This document shows, piece after piece, positions 27,637 to 37,328 of a stretch of 64,000 nt of DNA. The stretch's first letter is position 1. Each line of letters opens with the position of its first letter. Under the pieces are notes generated by a model. It was given only the letters and a program-made list of their open reading frames with translations. It did no database searches and was not told the origin of the DNA. Made by a program: the position numbers and the translations under genes. The stretch spans positions 1-64,000 of the forward strand of contig NZ_SADB01000014.1 of assembly GCF_009669305.1 (NCBI RefSeq), given 5' to 3'. The DNA is from Ancylomarina sp. 16SWW S1-10-2. Its GTDB lineage: Bacteria; Bacteroidota; Bacteroidia; Bacteroidales; Marinifilaceae.

Positions 27637-28590
27637 ATGAAATCTAGATACTTATTTTTGATACTGTTAATGTGTATGCTTGTTCAATGGACTTGGGCTC
27701 AAAATCCAATTTTAAAGAATAGCGATTCTAACTTTTTATATGTTGCCGATCCTGCAGCGGAGGTTTATAATGGTAAGGTGTATGTTTACTGCTCTCACGA
27801 TGTGGATACAGCGGTAAACTACAGTGCTATGCAGGATTATGTGGTTCTGGAGTCGGAAGATATGCTTAATTGGACAAATCACGGCGTCGTTATAAAACCT
27901 CGCGAATACTCATGGGCTAATGGGCAAATGAATGCGCCAGATGTAGCCTATAAAGACGCTTGGTATTATTTCTATTTCCCATATAATAAAACACAGATTG
28001 GTGTAGCAAAGAGTCGCACCCCAATTGGACCATGGGAAGAAGCGGTTACAGATAAAATAACGACCATTTTTGATCCTACTGTATTTATTGATGATGACGG
28101 TCAGGCTTATATTTATGGTAGCGATACCAAGATGAATATTGGCGATAAAGGTCGTCATGTTATGGGAGCAAAGCTTAAAGATAATATGCTGGAATTAGAT
28201 GGGCCATGGCACAGGTTAAGTGAGGAAACTGTTGCAGAAGCAGTTCATTGCTTTAAACGCGATGGTAAATATTATTTTATGGGACGTAAAGGGTGGAGAA
28301 CAAGCTATTGGATGGCTGATTCGCCTCTGCCAACCGAAAAGTACGCAGTGTTTAAAGGTTATATTACAAAGAATCAGATAGACGCTCCAACCCATATGTC
28401 AGCCATTGAATTTAAAGATCAATGGTATTTCTTCTATCAACGAGGTGATGTGAATGATGGAACTTTTTACCGCCGTTCAGCTTGTTACGAAAAAATGGAA
28501 TTCAACGCAGATGGTAGCATCAAACCCATAGAGTTTACTTTAGATAAAGGAGTAATTGTGAATGAACCAGTAACACCGATAAAACATTAA
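27637..28590 (+). CDS. GH43-type five-bladed beta-propeller glycosidase
   Basis: About 317 residues with signal peptide (TWAQ). The GH43 triad is visible: base Asp in VADPAAEVY (about 38), pKa-modulating Asp in FDPTVFIDDDGQAYIYGSD (about 146) and acid Glu in VAEAVHCFKRDGKYYF (about 201). The single-domain length fits short GH43 subfamilies. GH43 enzymes remove arabinose, xylose or galactose residues, but the family is broad; related clan GH-F members act on anhydrogalactose (GH117). The start at 27637 begins a standard signal peptide; an ATG at 27601 is in frame but less suitable. Confidence 0.85.
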   Translation: MKSRYLFLILLMCMLVQWTWAQNPILKNSDSNFLYVADPAAEVYNGKVYVYCSHDVDTAVNYSAMQDYVVLESEDMLNWTNHGVVIKPREYSWANGQMNAPDVAYKDAWYYFYFPYNKTQIGVAKSRTPIGPWEEAVTDKITTIFDPTVFIDDDGQAYIYGSDTKMNIGDKGRHVMGAKLKDNMLELDGPWHRLSEETVAEAVHCFKRDGKYYFMGRKGWRTSYWMADSPLPTEKYAVFKGYITKNQIDAPTHMSAIEFKDQWYFFYQRGDVNDGTFYRRSACYEKMEFNADGSIKPIEFTLDKGVIVNEPVTPIKH

Positions 28591-28609
28591 ATAAATAATT
28601 TATTTGGTC

Positions 28610-29833
28610 ATGATGATTGTAGTATTTAAGAAAGTAAGAACGTTTTTAATTTTCGTGCTATTAAATGTAATAGTGATTAATGGATATGGACAAAAAATTG
28701 GTCCTTGGAATTTAAATGATCTAAATGAGGTTCCAAAATGGGAAAAAACCTTAAAAGCTCAGAAAGAAGGAATGACTGGAATTTTGTACGAGTCACTTCC
28801 GAACAAAGGGAATAAAGTTCAAGTTTTTGCTTATTACAATGCTCCTAAAGGCAATATGCCCAAAGCTGGTTGGCCCGCTGTTGTATGCGTACATGGTGGA
28901 GGAGGAACCGCTTTTAATGAATGGGTAAAAAAGTGGAATGACCATGGTTATGCTGCTATTAGTATGGATTTAGAAGGACATTACCCGATTAAAGACACTA
29001 TAGAAGGAAAGTTGCAACGAGTACCAACAGAAAATCCGGGTATTGCCCGTGTAGGTACGTTTATGGATTTTGATTTACCGATTAAAGAACAATGGTATTA
29101 CAATGCTGTAGCACATATTATTTTGGCGAACTCGCTGATTCGTTCATTTCCTGAAGTAGATGCCAACAAAATTGGAATTACGGGAATTAGCTGGGGTGGT
29201 AACTTAACAAGTACAGTAATGGGTGTTGACAGTCGCTTTAAGTTTGCTATTCCTGTTTATGGTTGTGGTTTTTTACCTGAGGCCGATGGAGCACAAGGAG
29301 ATGCCATAAAGCCAGGAAAACACACCGCGGTTGTTTATGAAAATTATGATGGTTCGGCCTATTTTAAGAATGTTAGCATTCCTACATTTTGGTTAAATGG
29401 AACCAACGATAGGCATTTTTCAATGCTCTCCACACTAAAGTCATCGCAATCGGTTAAAGGTCCGGCTACGCTTCGATACAAGAAAGAAATGCCACATGGA
29501 CATAAAGTAGGCTGGAAACCAGAAGAAATTTATGCATTTGCCAATAGTGTTGTAAAAAATGAAGTTCCATTAATACATTTTGATAAGCCAGTAGTTAAAA
29601 AGAACAACATTACTGTAGCAATAAAAACTGCTAAGGAAGTTACTAAAGTCGAATTATTGTACACCAAAGATTTAGGTGCTTGGAATAAACGAAAATGGGA
29701 AGTTTCTGAAGCAAGATTAGAAAAGAAAAAAATAAAAGCAATTATTCCTGCAGGGGCAACAACAGTTTATTTGACTGCTAGCGATGAGGATGGTTTTATG
29801 GTGACTTCTGAGTTTGTAGTAATAAACCAATGA
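28610..29833 (+). CDS. Alpha/beta-hydrolase, acetyl-xylan-esterase/dienelactone-hydrolase type
   Basis: A secreted serine esterase of about 407 residues. Oxyanion-hole strand VVCVHGGGG (about 94-102), nucleophile elbow GISWGG (Ser about 195), DRHFS and a late His region (EMPHGHKVGW) complete a probable triad. After about residue 320 an Ig-like C-terminal domain follows (KVELLYTKDLGAWNKRKW...), as in PUL acetyl esterases of this type. Likely removes acetyl or other ester groups from the glycan. It overlaps neither neighbour and lies in the GH29-lyase-GH43-esterase-beta-helix-SASA operon. Confidence 0.8.
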   Translation: MMIVVFKKVRTFLIFVLLNVIVINGYGQKIGPWNLNDLNEVPKWEKTLKAQKEGMTGILYESLPNKGNKVQVFAYYNAPKGNMPKAGWPAVVCVHGGGGTAFNEWVKKWNDHGYAAISMDLEGHYPIKDTIEGKLQRVPTENPGIARVGTFMDFDLPIKEQWYYNAVAHIILANSLIRSFPEVDANKIGITGISWGGNLTSTVMGVDSRFKFAIPVYGCGFLPEADGAQGDAIKPGKHTAVVYENYDGSAYFKNVSIPTFWLNGTNDRHFSMLSTLKSSQSVKGPATLRYKKEMPHGHKVGWKPEEIYAFANSVVKNEVPLIHFDKPVVKKNNITVAIKTAKEVTKVELLYTKDLGAWNKRKWEVSEARLEKKKIKAIIPAGATTVYLTASDEDGFMVTSEFVVINQ

Positions 29834-29948
29834 TTCTACGATTGTGTGAAGTACACTTAAAGGAAAATACAAGAAGAGCTCAAATAACTTAAAATGAGAT
29901 TTATTGGGACTTCTGTATAATACATATAAAAACAGACAATTTAATCCT

Positions 29949-31340
29949 ATGAAAAATACTAAAACGATTCTTCGTTTAATAATCTTTTTATTGGTGATCA
30001 GCACATCATGCCAAGCTCAGATGGGTAATATTTCGGATAGTCAAGACAACTTTATTATTGTTGATAAGCTTTCTGATTTTATTGAATATGCTGGTAAAAA
30101 CAATGTGAAAGTAAAGTTAAAAGAAGGATCTTATCAGGTTGACAATGCCACATGCATTCGCTTTATTCAGATAACAGGTAATAATTCACATTATGATTTG
30201 AATGGCGTTCGGTTTATGGTGGATACAAAGTTATTTAGTAGAACCGATCTTACGAATAGTAAGGATGGAAATTCATTGTATTGCGCTATCGAAATATCAG
30301 GACATAATACAAGCTTAGAAGGTTTGTATATAGAAACATACGGAGAGCAGTATGGTCGACAAAGTAAAAATAAAATGTTTAATATAGTTGGCGATAGAGT
30401 TACTCTTAAGAATGTAGAGATACGAACAGCAGGTTCTAGTCCGTGGGGATATGGCTATTTATATGGTATTGGTAGAGGTAGTAATGTGCGTAAAATGAAT
30501 GGCATTCGCGTTAGTTATCCAGCCAAAAATGTAAAATTAGTGGGCTGTAAGGTGCACATGCGTGCAATGGGTCATGCCATATTTATACAAGGTGCTGAAA
30601 ATACTATAATCGAAGATTGCCATGTGGATGGTTTACTTCGTACCACTGATGCTATTTTGGCAGAAACTTCGGGCTTTTGCTTTGATAAGAATTTTTATGC
30701 CGGCAAAGGAGGCTATATTGAAGGAACTACAGTGGGTGATGATGGGAAAATTCTTCCAGGAGAAATAATTTCCTTAAGTGAAGATGGCATACGTATCTAT
30801 CCGAAATATAATAAGCATTCAACTAAAAATACAACAATTGAAAATTGTACTGTTTTTCAAATGCGTAGAGGCATTTGTACAGGACTTGGTGCATCGGCTG
30901 ATAAGGTGATTAATTGCCAAGTAACGAGCTGTGTAGCTACTGGTTTTAATGTGGGCAATGCCGATACTTTAATCAACTGCAGTGCTGATGCCAAATATGC
31001 CGAGGCATTTTGTGTGCCTTATCTAAATGCAAAAAATGCTTATGTCGAAATGGAAATTTTGGATAGTAGAAATGGTATTGCAAATAGTTTGTTGGCAAAA
31101 ATAAATGGAACAGGGCATTGTGTGAATATTAAAACTTCCAATCCTGATTTTATACCTGAAAAAATGGAGATAAAGCTTTCAACCAAAGAAGGCTATGGAA
31201 ATTTCAATAAAAATTCAATTCCAAAATCAACTGATATTCAGTTGAATAACGATACAAAAGCCAATGTTCTCCTTTTACAAGGGGCTAAGAATGTTAAAGT
31301 AGAAAGTGAAGGAGAAGTTGTGGAGTTAAATAATAATTAA
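29949..31340 (+). CDS. Right-handed beta-helix lipoprotein, putative lyase or hydrolase
   Basis: About 463 residues with a lipobox (STSC, Cys about 21). The body shows short beta-strand repeats typical of parallel beta-helices (VRKMNGIRVSYPAKNVKLVGCKVHM-type rungs split over about residues 85-380, CTVFQMRRGICTG, NCQVTSCVATGFNVGNADTLINCSADA). Beta-helix PUL proteins are often pectate-lyase-like lyases, polysaccharide epimerases or GH28/GH110-like hydrolases. I recognise no diagnostic catalytic signature, so no function is assigned. The ATG at 29949 is chosen because it gives a lipoprotein signal. Confidence 0.7.
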   Translation: MKNTKTILRLIIFLLVISTSCQAQMGNISDSQDNFIIVDKLSDFIEYAGKNNVKVKLKEGSYQVDNATCIRFIQITGNNSHYDLNGVRFMVDTKLFSRTDLTNSKDGNSLYCAIEISGHNTSLEGLYIETYGEQYGRQSKNKMFNIVGDRVTLKNVEIRTAGSSPWGYGYLYGIGRGSNVRKMNGIRVSYPAKNVKLVGCKVHMRAMGHAIFIQGAENTIIEDCHVDGLLRTTDAILAETSGFCFDKNFYAGKGGYIEGTTVGDDGKILPGEIISLSEDGIRIYPKYNKHSTKNTTIENCTVFQMRRGICTGLGASADKVINCQVTSCVATGFNVGNADTLINCSADAKYAEAFCVPYLNAKNAYVEMEILDSRNGIANSLLAKINGTGHCVNIKTSNPDFIPEKMEIKLSTKEGYGNFNKNSIPKSTDIQLNNDTKANVLLLQGAKNVKVESEGEVVELNNN

Positions 31341-31357
31341 TATAAAACTAATTGTAA

Positions 31358-32992
31358 ATGAGAACAATAGTCTTAGTTGTTTTTGGGTTGATGCTTTCAA
31401 GCATCTGTATGGCAATGGAATTATCAATGCCTAGTATCTTTGCTGATCATATGGTTTTGCAACGTGGTCAAAATGTACCTGTGTGGGGAATAACTGAAGC
31501 TGGTGCGATGGTCGAAGTTTCCTTTGGGGAACAAAAAAAGACGGTAAAAGCAGACGCTAATGGAGTTTGGCGAATTGATTTGAATGCTATGCTAGCTTCT
31601 GCACAATCGCGTGTTATGACCATCTCTGCTCAACTTAATGGAGACAATACCGAATTAAATATATCTGATGTATTAGTGGGTGAGGTTTGGCTTGCAGGTG
31701 GACAATCGAACATGTATCGTCCATTCAGAATGTTGACAGGGAAAGCAACTGATCCAAAATACGAACCAGTAGCTGAGTATCTCAGGAAAGAAAGAGATAC
31801 AGCCAACGACTCATTATTTCGACAGTATAGAGCAGGTAAAGATTTTAGTGTTCTAGAAGAAAAAAATCAAGGGAGAGGTACGTGGTCAAAAGCAGTTAGT
31901 GGTTCAGTAAATGAGTTTTGTGGTACGGCTTATTTCTTCGCTAGAGAATTACGTCGTGAATTAGGTGTGCCAGTGGCAATAATAGCTTGTAATCTTGGTG
32001 GCACTAAAATAGAGCCTTGGATACCGATGAGTTCATATCAGAAAAACGATACGCTTAAAGCTTTTTACAAAAATGAAATTGATGCCTATAATGAAAATCT
32101 AGCTTCCTGGAATCAGGAAAATGTAGACAAGGAGTTTGAACAAGAGATGGCCAAATGGAGTGTTAAAGCAGAAGAGGCCAAACAAAAAGGTAAAAATGAA
32201 CCCAGAAGACCTAGAAAGCTTGAACATCCCGACAGAAATAAACAAACTGCTTCAACTTTGTATAATGCAATGATTCATCCTATTGCACCATTTGCAGTTA
32301 AAGGAGCTATCTGGTACCAGGGCGAGAGCAATGGAAACAATTTACCCGAACAATATGCTATGCGTCTTTCTGCTATGATTGATGGCTGGAGAAAAGCATG
32401 GGGACAGAAAGAGTTCTTTTTTGATTATTGTCAGTTAGCATCTTATAAGGATGTAAATTCAGAGCCACTTGATGAAACAGATGGTTGGGTTATTGTTCAA
32501 AACCAGATGCGACTTGCGCTTGAGGTACCAAGTACGGGAATGGCGGTATTAAACGATATTGGTGAAGCAAACGATATTCATCCTAAAAATAAGCTGGATA
32601 CAGGCAAACGACTTTCTTTATGGGCACTTAGTCAAGCCTACGGGAAGAATATTGTGTATAGCGGGCCTTTATATAAAGATTCTAAAATAAAGGGCAATAA
32701 AATACTCATAACATTCGATCATGTTGGGTCTGGTTTAATGGTAGGAAAAAAGCACTTGATGGAGTCTACTGTGGAGGTGGATGAGCCATTAAAACGTTTC
32801 CAGATTTGTGGTAAGGATGGACAATGGTTTTGGGCAGAGGCAAAGATTATTGGTAAAAACAAAGTAAAGGTTTGGCATCCGAAAATTGCAAATCCAGTGG
32901 AAGTACGTTATGCTTGGTCTCCAAATCCTGAAGGTGCAAATCTATATAATAAAGAAGGATTACCAACATCGCTCTTCAAAACCTCTGATTAA
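31358..32992 (+). CDS. Sialate O-acetylesterase-type (SASA) SGNH esterase
   Basis: A secreted 544-residue SASA-domain protein. It begins with LSMPSIFADHMVLQRGQNVPVWG, the hallmark N-terminus of the family. Block I Ser is in WLAGGQSNM (about 116), block III in AIWYQGESNGN (about 320), and the catalytic His in NDIHPKNKLDTGKRL. An insertion of charged residues (about 240-300, ENLASWNQENVDKEFEQEM...) is also commonly seen in Bacteroidota members. These enzymes remove acetyl esters from sialic acids or plant/algal glycans; in this PUL a polysaccharide de-O-acetylase role is more likely than sialate metabolism. Confidence 0.88.
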   Translation: MRTIVLVVFGLMLSSICMAMELSMPSIFADHMVLQRGQNVPVWGITEAGAMVEVSFGEQKKTVKADANGVWRIDLNAMLASAQSRVMTISAQLNGDNTELNISDVLVGEVWLAGGQSNMYRPFRMLTGKATDPKYEPVAEYLRKERDTANDSLFRQYRAGKDFSVLEEKNQGRGTWSKAVSGSVNEFCGTAYFFARELRRELGVPVAIIACNLGGTKIEPWIPMSSYQKNDTLKAFYKNEIDAYNENLASWNQENVDKEFEQEMAKWSVKAEEAKQKGKNEPRRPRKLEHPDRNKQTASTLYNAMIHPIAPFAVKGAIWYQGESNGNNLPEQYAMRLSAMIDGWRKAWGQKEFFFDYCQLASYKDVNSEPLDETDGWVIVQNQMRLALEVPSTGMAVLNDIGEANDIHPKNKLDTGKRLSLWALSQAYGKNIVYSGPLYKDSKIKGNKILITFDHVGSGLMVGKKHLMESTVEVDEPLKRFQICGKDGQWFWAEAKIIGKNKVKVWHPKIANPVEVRYAWSPNPEGANLYNKEGLPTSLFKTSD

Positions 32993-33126
32993 CAAAACTG
33001 GTTTTGTCATTAGTCGAGTTTGTTTCTTCAGTTAATGTAAGATGTGAATTTATGTTTTATAATAAGTGACTTATGGATTATGGTATTTGTTCAATAAGGA
33101 TTTTTTATTTCGATTGAATTATTCTG

Positions 33127-33192
33127 TGCAACAGGCTCACTATTTTTTGGGATTTATATTAGATGTACATGTACGTTCTTTATTTACTTTAG
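33127..33192 (+). promoter_or_regulatory. Candidate HTCS operator and promoter for GH97
   Basis: TGCAACA (33127-33133), 6 nt, CTATTTTTTG (33140-33149). TACTTTAG at 33185-33192 resembles a -7 box and starts 36 bp after the motif end, exactly as upstream of susC. A small perfect inverted repeat (ACAAAACTGGTTTTGT, 32992-33007) precedes it after the SASA gene. The rest of the 305-bp gap holds nothing else recognisable. Confidence 0.5.
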
Positions 33193-33297
33193 CTTTCTCA
33201 TTTCATGAGATGAGAACATCCCTTCATCGTATGTATATATTATAGTTTCGAATGTAGGTTAAAGATTAGTGTTAACGAAAAAGAATAAATTCCGGTT

Positions 33298-35271
33298 ATG
33301 AAACTCTACTTAAATTTAATAATAGCATCATTGCTAATGATGGCTTGCAATAAGCAAAATACAATTGAGATAAAATCCTTGGACGGCAATCAGATATTAA
33401 CTGTTATGCCAACGAGTGAAAAAGGAATTGAATTCTCGGTTTATCACAATGGAAAACAAGTTATTCTACCTTCTACGATTGAATTGAAATCAAAAGATAT
33501 TGATTTTAGAAAGGCTTTTAAACTTGTTAAGGTGGAGGAGTCAACAGTTAATAATGAGTGGACCACTGATTTAGGCGAACGAAGTACAATTCCTGATAAC
33601 TATAATCAGGTAAAAGTATATCTGGAAAGTAAATCTGCTAAACTCAATCTTATTTGCCGTGCTTACAACGAAGGAGTGGCTTTTGCCTATGAAATACCAG
33701 AGCAAAATAATTTTAAAAAGATAAGTCTAGATGATGAGCTTATCAACTATCAGTTTGCCGAAAATTATTCGGTATGGTCCACACCCAAAAGAGAAGCTAG
33801 AGTTTTAACAGCACAAGGAGAATATCGTAAAATTCCTTTATCGGAATTAGAAGAGGGTTGCGAGCGTCCATTGGTAATTGAAATTGCAGAAGATGTAAAG
33901 ATTGCTTTGGCAGAGGCTAAATTGGTAGATTATGCTCGTTTAAGTTTTAAAGCGAGTAAAGAGTTCGAATTCGGAATAACTTCTAGTCTCGATGGAAAGT
34001 TGGGAGCACTAAAACAAGATACCATTACCGGAGCTTTGGAAGGACAATGGAGTCTACACTCTAAAATTGTAAAAGCGCTTCCTTTTCAATCGCCATGGCG
34101 AGTAGTAATGATAGCAGAAGATCATGGAAAATTATTAGAAAATAACTATTTGATTCAGAACTTAAATGATCCTTGTGCCATTAAAGATGTTTCGTGGATT
34201 ACACCTGGAAAAGTTCTTCGAGAAGGGACTTTAACAACTAAAGGAGCTTATTCCGCCATTGATTTTGTTGCTTCACACAACATGCAATACGTTCATTTTG
34301 ATGCAGGATGGTATGGAAATGAAATGGATGATAGTTCTGACGCAACGACTATTACTCTTGACACTAAACGTTCAAAGGGTCCTTTTGATATAGAATCAAT
34401 TTGCAAGTATGCCAAAGAAAAAGGCGTTAAGGTGATGTTATATGTCAACCGTCGTTCTCTTGAAAAACAACTGGATGAGGTGTTGCCTTTATTTGAAAAA
34501 TGGGGCATCGCAGGTATCAAGTATGGTTTTGTGCGTGTTGGCGATCAGGATGCAACAGCATGGTTACATGAGGCGATTAAAAAAACAGCCAAATATAAAA
34601 TGATAATGGATGTTCACGATGAATATCGACCAACAGGATTTTCCAGAACTTACCCTAATTTCTTGACTCAAGAAGGTATTGGGGGGGATGAAACTACAGT
34701 TACCAATGCTCAAACTTTAATCCATATGTTTACTCGTACTTTGGCAGGAGCTTCGGATAATACTGTTTGCTACTACAATTCGCGAGTTGAGAAAATGGGT
34801 TCTCATGCCTCTCAATTGGCTAAAACAGTTTGCATCTTTAGTCCACTTCAATTTTTATACTGGTACGATAGTGCACCTATGGCACCGATTAAAGGAGATG
34901 CACTTTGGGGAGATACAAAGTACATTGGGAACGAACCTGAGTTGGAATTTTTTAATGATGTACCAACAACTTGGGATGAAACTAGAGTCTTAGAATGTAA
35001 AATAGGAGAATTAGGCGTAATAGCACGTCGAAAAGGGAATGATTGGTTTATTGGTGGTATTAACGGTGAGAAAGCCAATAAAGTAAAAATTGACTTTTCA
35101 TTTTTAAAAGAAGGAGCCAAATACTCTTCAAAAATATATACCGATGATGAGGCGGTTAAAACCCGAACACGTGTGAAGATTGAGGAAAAACAATTGAATT
35201 CAAAAAGTTCAATGGAGTTGAATTTAAAAGCCAATAATGGTTTTGCAATGCATATTGAACAGGAGAATTAG
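33298..35271 (+). CDS. GH97 glycoside hydrolase, lipoprotein
   Basis: A 657-residue GH97 enzyme with lipobox Cys17. N-terminal beta-super-sandwich, then a TIM barrel with HFDAGWYGNEMD (about 333), GVKVMLYVNRR, GIKYGFVRVGDQ, and MDVHDEYRPTGFSRTYPN with Asp about 438, then TQEGIGGDE (Glu about 459 and 465). An Asp at the 438 position is the nucleophile in the retaining branch of GH97 (alpha-galactosidase type), whereas SusB-like inverting members use glutamates. So a retaining alpha-glycosidase, perhaps alpha-galactosidase-like, is favoured. It is a single-gene unit between its own promoter and terminator. Confidence 0.92.
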   Translation: MKLYLNLIIASLLMMACNKQNTIEIKSLDGNQILTVMPTSEKGIEFSVYHNGKQVILPSTIELKSKDIDFRKAFKLVKVEESTVNNEWTTDLGERSTIPDNYNQVKVYLESKSAKLNLICRAYNEGVAFAYEIPEQNNFKKISLDDELINYQFAENYSVWSTPKREARVLTAQGEYRKIPLSELEEGCERPLVIEIAEDVKIALAEAKLVDYARLSFKASKEFEFGITSSLDGKLGALKQDTITGALEGQWSLHSKIVKALPFQSPWRVVMIAEDHGKLLENNYLIQNLNDPCAIKDVSWITPGKVLREGTLTTKGAYSAIDFVASHNMQYVHFDAGWYGNEMDDSSDATTITLDTKRSKGPFDIESICKYAKEKGVKVMLYVNRRSLEKQLDEVLPLFEKWGIAGIKYGFVRVGDQDATAWLHEAIKKTAKYKMIMDVHDEYRPTGFSRTYPNFLTQEGIGGDETTVTNAQTLIHMFTRTLAGASDNTVCYYNSRVEKMGSHASQLAKTVCIFSPLQFLYWYDSAPMAPIKGDALWGDTKYIGNEPELEFFNDVPTTWDETRVLECKIGELGVIARRKGNDWFIGGINGEKANKVKIDFSFLKEGAKYSSKIYTDDEAVKTRTRVKIEEKQLNSKSSMELNLKANNGFAMHIEQEN

Positions 35272-35344
35272 GATTTATTATTCTAAAAAGATGGTTCTTA
35301 AGTATTACAGATCGTATACTTTAATAAGTGTGAGAATAGTGAGT

Positions 35345-35386
35345 AAAGGCGGAGTCCTGACATCAAGTTAAGGATTCTGCTTTTTG
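35345..35386 (+). terminator. Terminator after GH97
   Basis: 35345-35358 pairs with the region ending at 35384 (14-bp stem using three G-U pairs), followed by TTTTTG. Confidence 0.65.
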
Positions 35387-35398
35387 TTTGATCCAATA

Positions 35399-35464
35399 TG
35401 CAACATTCTGCCTATATTTTGAACTGTTTTTTTGATTTTCAGAACCTGTTTTTTGTTAATTTTC
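35399..35464 (+). promoter_or_regulatory. Candidate HTCS operator and promoter for sulfatase-lyase operon
   Basis: TGCAACA (35399-35405), 6 nt, CTATATTTTG (35412-35421). TAATTTTC at 35457-35464 resembles a -7 box at the same 36-bp distance as at 6300 and 33127; TTTG at 35431-35434 could be a -33 element. Transcription from here would give a leader of about 345 nt that includes the GH97 scar. GAACTGTTTTTTTG and GAACCTGTTTTTTG form a direct repeat at 35421-35455. Confidence 0.5.
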
Positions 35465-35727
35465 TGCTCTATTATAAGGATGATTGGTGATAGAGATATT
35501 TTGGATTTTAAAACTGATGAACAAAATAAAATATTGTTTTCTGAATCGGAAACGTTGAAGTAAATCGAAATAACAAATAGAGAAAGAAATACATTTTTCT
35601 AGGCTTTGCCGAAGGAACCTTTTACTCTAAAATAATTAGATTAAGCTCTATTTATATATCCTGTTTCACTAAAAATAATTTAAAAGTACAATGCCAATTA
35701 TATCGAAGCACTTATTATTAGGCTTGT

Positions 35728-35795
35728 TTTATTTGTGGCATTAAGGGTGAGAAAGCCAATAATGGTTTTAAGAATGCATATTGAATTGGAGAATT
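35728..35795 (+). pseudogene. Scar of a second GH97 gene (3' end)
   Basis: This 68-bp stretch aligns to two separated pieces of the GH97 gene upstream: its left half to about 35047-35081 (GGTGAGAAAGCCAATAA identical) and its right half to about 35227-35272 (AAAGCCAATAATGGTTTT identical, then the stop region). The pieces are joined at the shared AAAGCCAATAA. So a GH97 paralogue once lay here and lost the intervening 150 or so bp through recombination between two short direct repeats, as well as everything upstream. Confidence 0.8.
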
Positions 35796-35816
35796 AGAAA
35801 ATTATAACTTACTATT

Positions 35817-37268
35817 ATGAAATTATCTGTATTTAAAGTATTTATCGTTTTAATTGTGGCGATAACTTTTGTTGGTTGCAAGGAGGAACCGAAACAACCA
35901 AATTTTTTATTTGTTCTGGTCGATGATCAATCTCCATTCGATCTAAATCTTTACGATTCTGCATCCATTCTTGAAACGCCGAATATTGATAAATTAGCAA
36001 AGGGAGGAATGGTTTTTGAAAGTGCCCGTAATATGGGTTCAATGAATGGAGCTGTTTGTACTCCTTCTCGCCATATGATTATGAGCGGACGTACTGTATG
36101 GCACTTACCACCAAGTGCCGAGTTTCAGAAACAAACCGGTCCAAATCCTATTGATGATCAAACCATTGGTGCTGTTTTTAATAGAGCCGGCTACAAAACG
36201 ATGCGAACCTGTAAAAAAGGAAATTCGTATCCTGGTGCTAACAAACAATTTACTGTGGTTCACGACAAAACAAATAGAGGTGGAACTGAACAAACTGGAA
36301 GTGCTTGGCATTCAAAGCAGGTATTAAACTATCTTAATGAAAGAGAAAGTACAAAGACTACTGATCCATTTTTCATTTATTTCGGATTCTCACATCCACA
36401 CGATACTCGTAATGGAACACCTGAATTGCTAGCTAAATATGGAGCTACAAACCACAAAGATCCAAACAGTTTGCCAGCAGCCAATCCGAAACAACCAGAA
36501 TTGCAAGACAATTACCTTCCTAAGCATCCATTTTTTCATGGACATCCAAATTTACGTGATGAAGAGCGTGTAAGTGGAGTATGGAAAAATAGAGATGAAC
36601 GAACAATCAGAAATGAGCTAGGACGAGAATATGCTTGCGACGAAAATATCGATATCCAAATAGGTAAAGTATTAAAGAAGCTAGAAGAAATGGGTGAGTT
36701 GGATAATACTTACATCATTTATACTGCCGATCATGGTATTGCCATTGGACGACATGGTTTAGTGGGAAAGCAAAATTTATATGAGCACACATGGAGAGTC
36801 CCATTTATTGTAAATGGCCCTGGAATTAAAGCGGGAACGCGTGTAGAAGGAAATATATATTTATTGGATGTATTACCTACTTTATGCGATTTGGCAGGTA
36901 TAGAAATACCTGAAACAGTAGAAGGTAAAAGCTTTAAGCCCGTTTTAGAGGGCAAGGAAAATACCATTAGAGACGTAATGTATGGTGTGTATTGCGGAGG
37001 AACAAAACCAGGAATGCGTACCGTTAAAAAAGGCGATTGGAAGTTGATTAAATATGATGTAATGGATGGTGCTATTCACGAAACACAGCTATTTAATTTA
37101 GCCGAAAATCCTAATGAGTATTTACCTGAACATGGTAAAACTGAAGAAATGGAAACTAATTTGGCTACTAATCCAAAATATGCCGATAAATTAAAAGAAA
37201 TGGAAGCTTTGTTGTTAGAGCAAATGGAAGCGAACGACGATCCTTATCGTTTGTGGAATCAGAAATAA
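35817..37268 (+). CDS. Sulfatase (S1 family, formylglycine type), lipoprotein
   Basis: A 483-residue type I sulfatase with lipobox Cys21. The maturation motif CTPSR is present (Cys about 81, to be converted to formylglycine), with metal-ligand Asp pairs in VLVDDQ and YTADHGIAIGRHGL. Ends with ELYNL-like QLFNLAENPNEY typical of S1 enzymes. It would remove a sulfate ester before or after lyase action. Needs an anaerobic (anSME) or FGE maturase encoded elsewhere; none is in the window. First gene of an operon with two lyases and preceded by the candidate operator at 35399. Confidence 0.94.
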   Translation: MKLSVFKVFIVLIVAITFVGCKEEPKQPNFLFVLVDDQSPFDLNLYDSASILETPNIDKLAKGGMVFESARNMGSMNGAVCTPSRHMIMSGRTVWHLPPSAEFQKQTGPNPIDDQTIGAVFNRAGYKTMRTCKKGNSYPGANKQFTVVHDKTNRGGTEQTGSAWHSKQVLNYLNERESTKTTDPFFIYFGFSHPHDTRNGTPELLAKYGATNHKDPNSLPAANPKQPELQDNYLPKHPFFHGHPNLRDEERVSGVWKNRDERTIRNELGREYACDENIDIQIGKVLKKLEEMGELDNTYIIYTADHGIAIGRHGLVGKQNLYEHTWRVPFIVNGPGIKAGTRVEGNIYLLDVLPTLCDLAGIEIPETVEGKSFKPVLEGKENTIRDVMYGVYCGGTKPGMRTVKKGDWKLIKYDVMDGAIHETQLFNLAENPNEYLPEHGKTEEMETNLATNPKYADKLKEMEALLLEQMEANDDPYRLWNQK

Positions 37269-37328
37269 TTGTGTTTATAGGAGTATCAAATTAGTAAAAT
37301 AAAAAAGAAATAAACAACGTAGGAACAA

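Noticed and set aside
31358-32992. Sialic acid catabolism suggested by a sialate O-acetylesterase-type gene
   Set aside because: No sialidase, NanA/NanE or sialate transporter in the window; SASA proteins are common de-acetylases in plant and algal glycan PULs.
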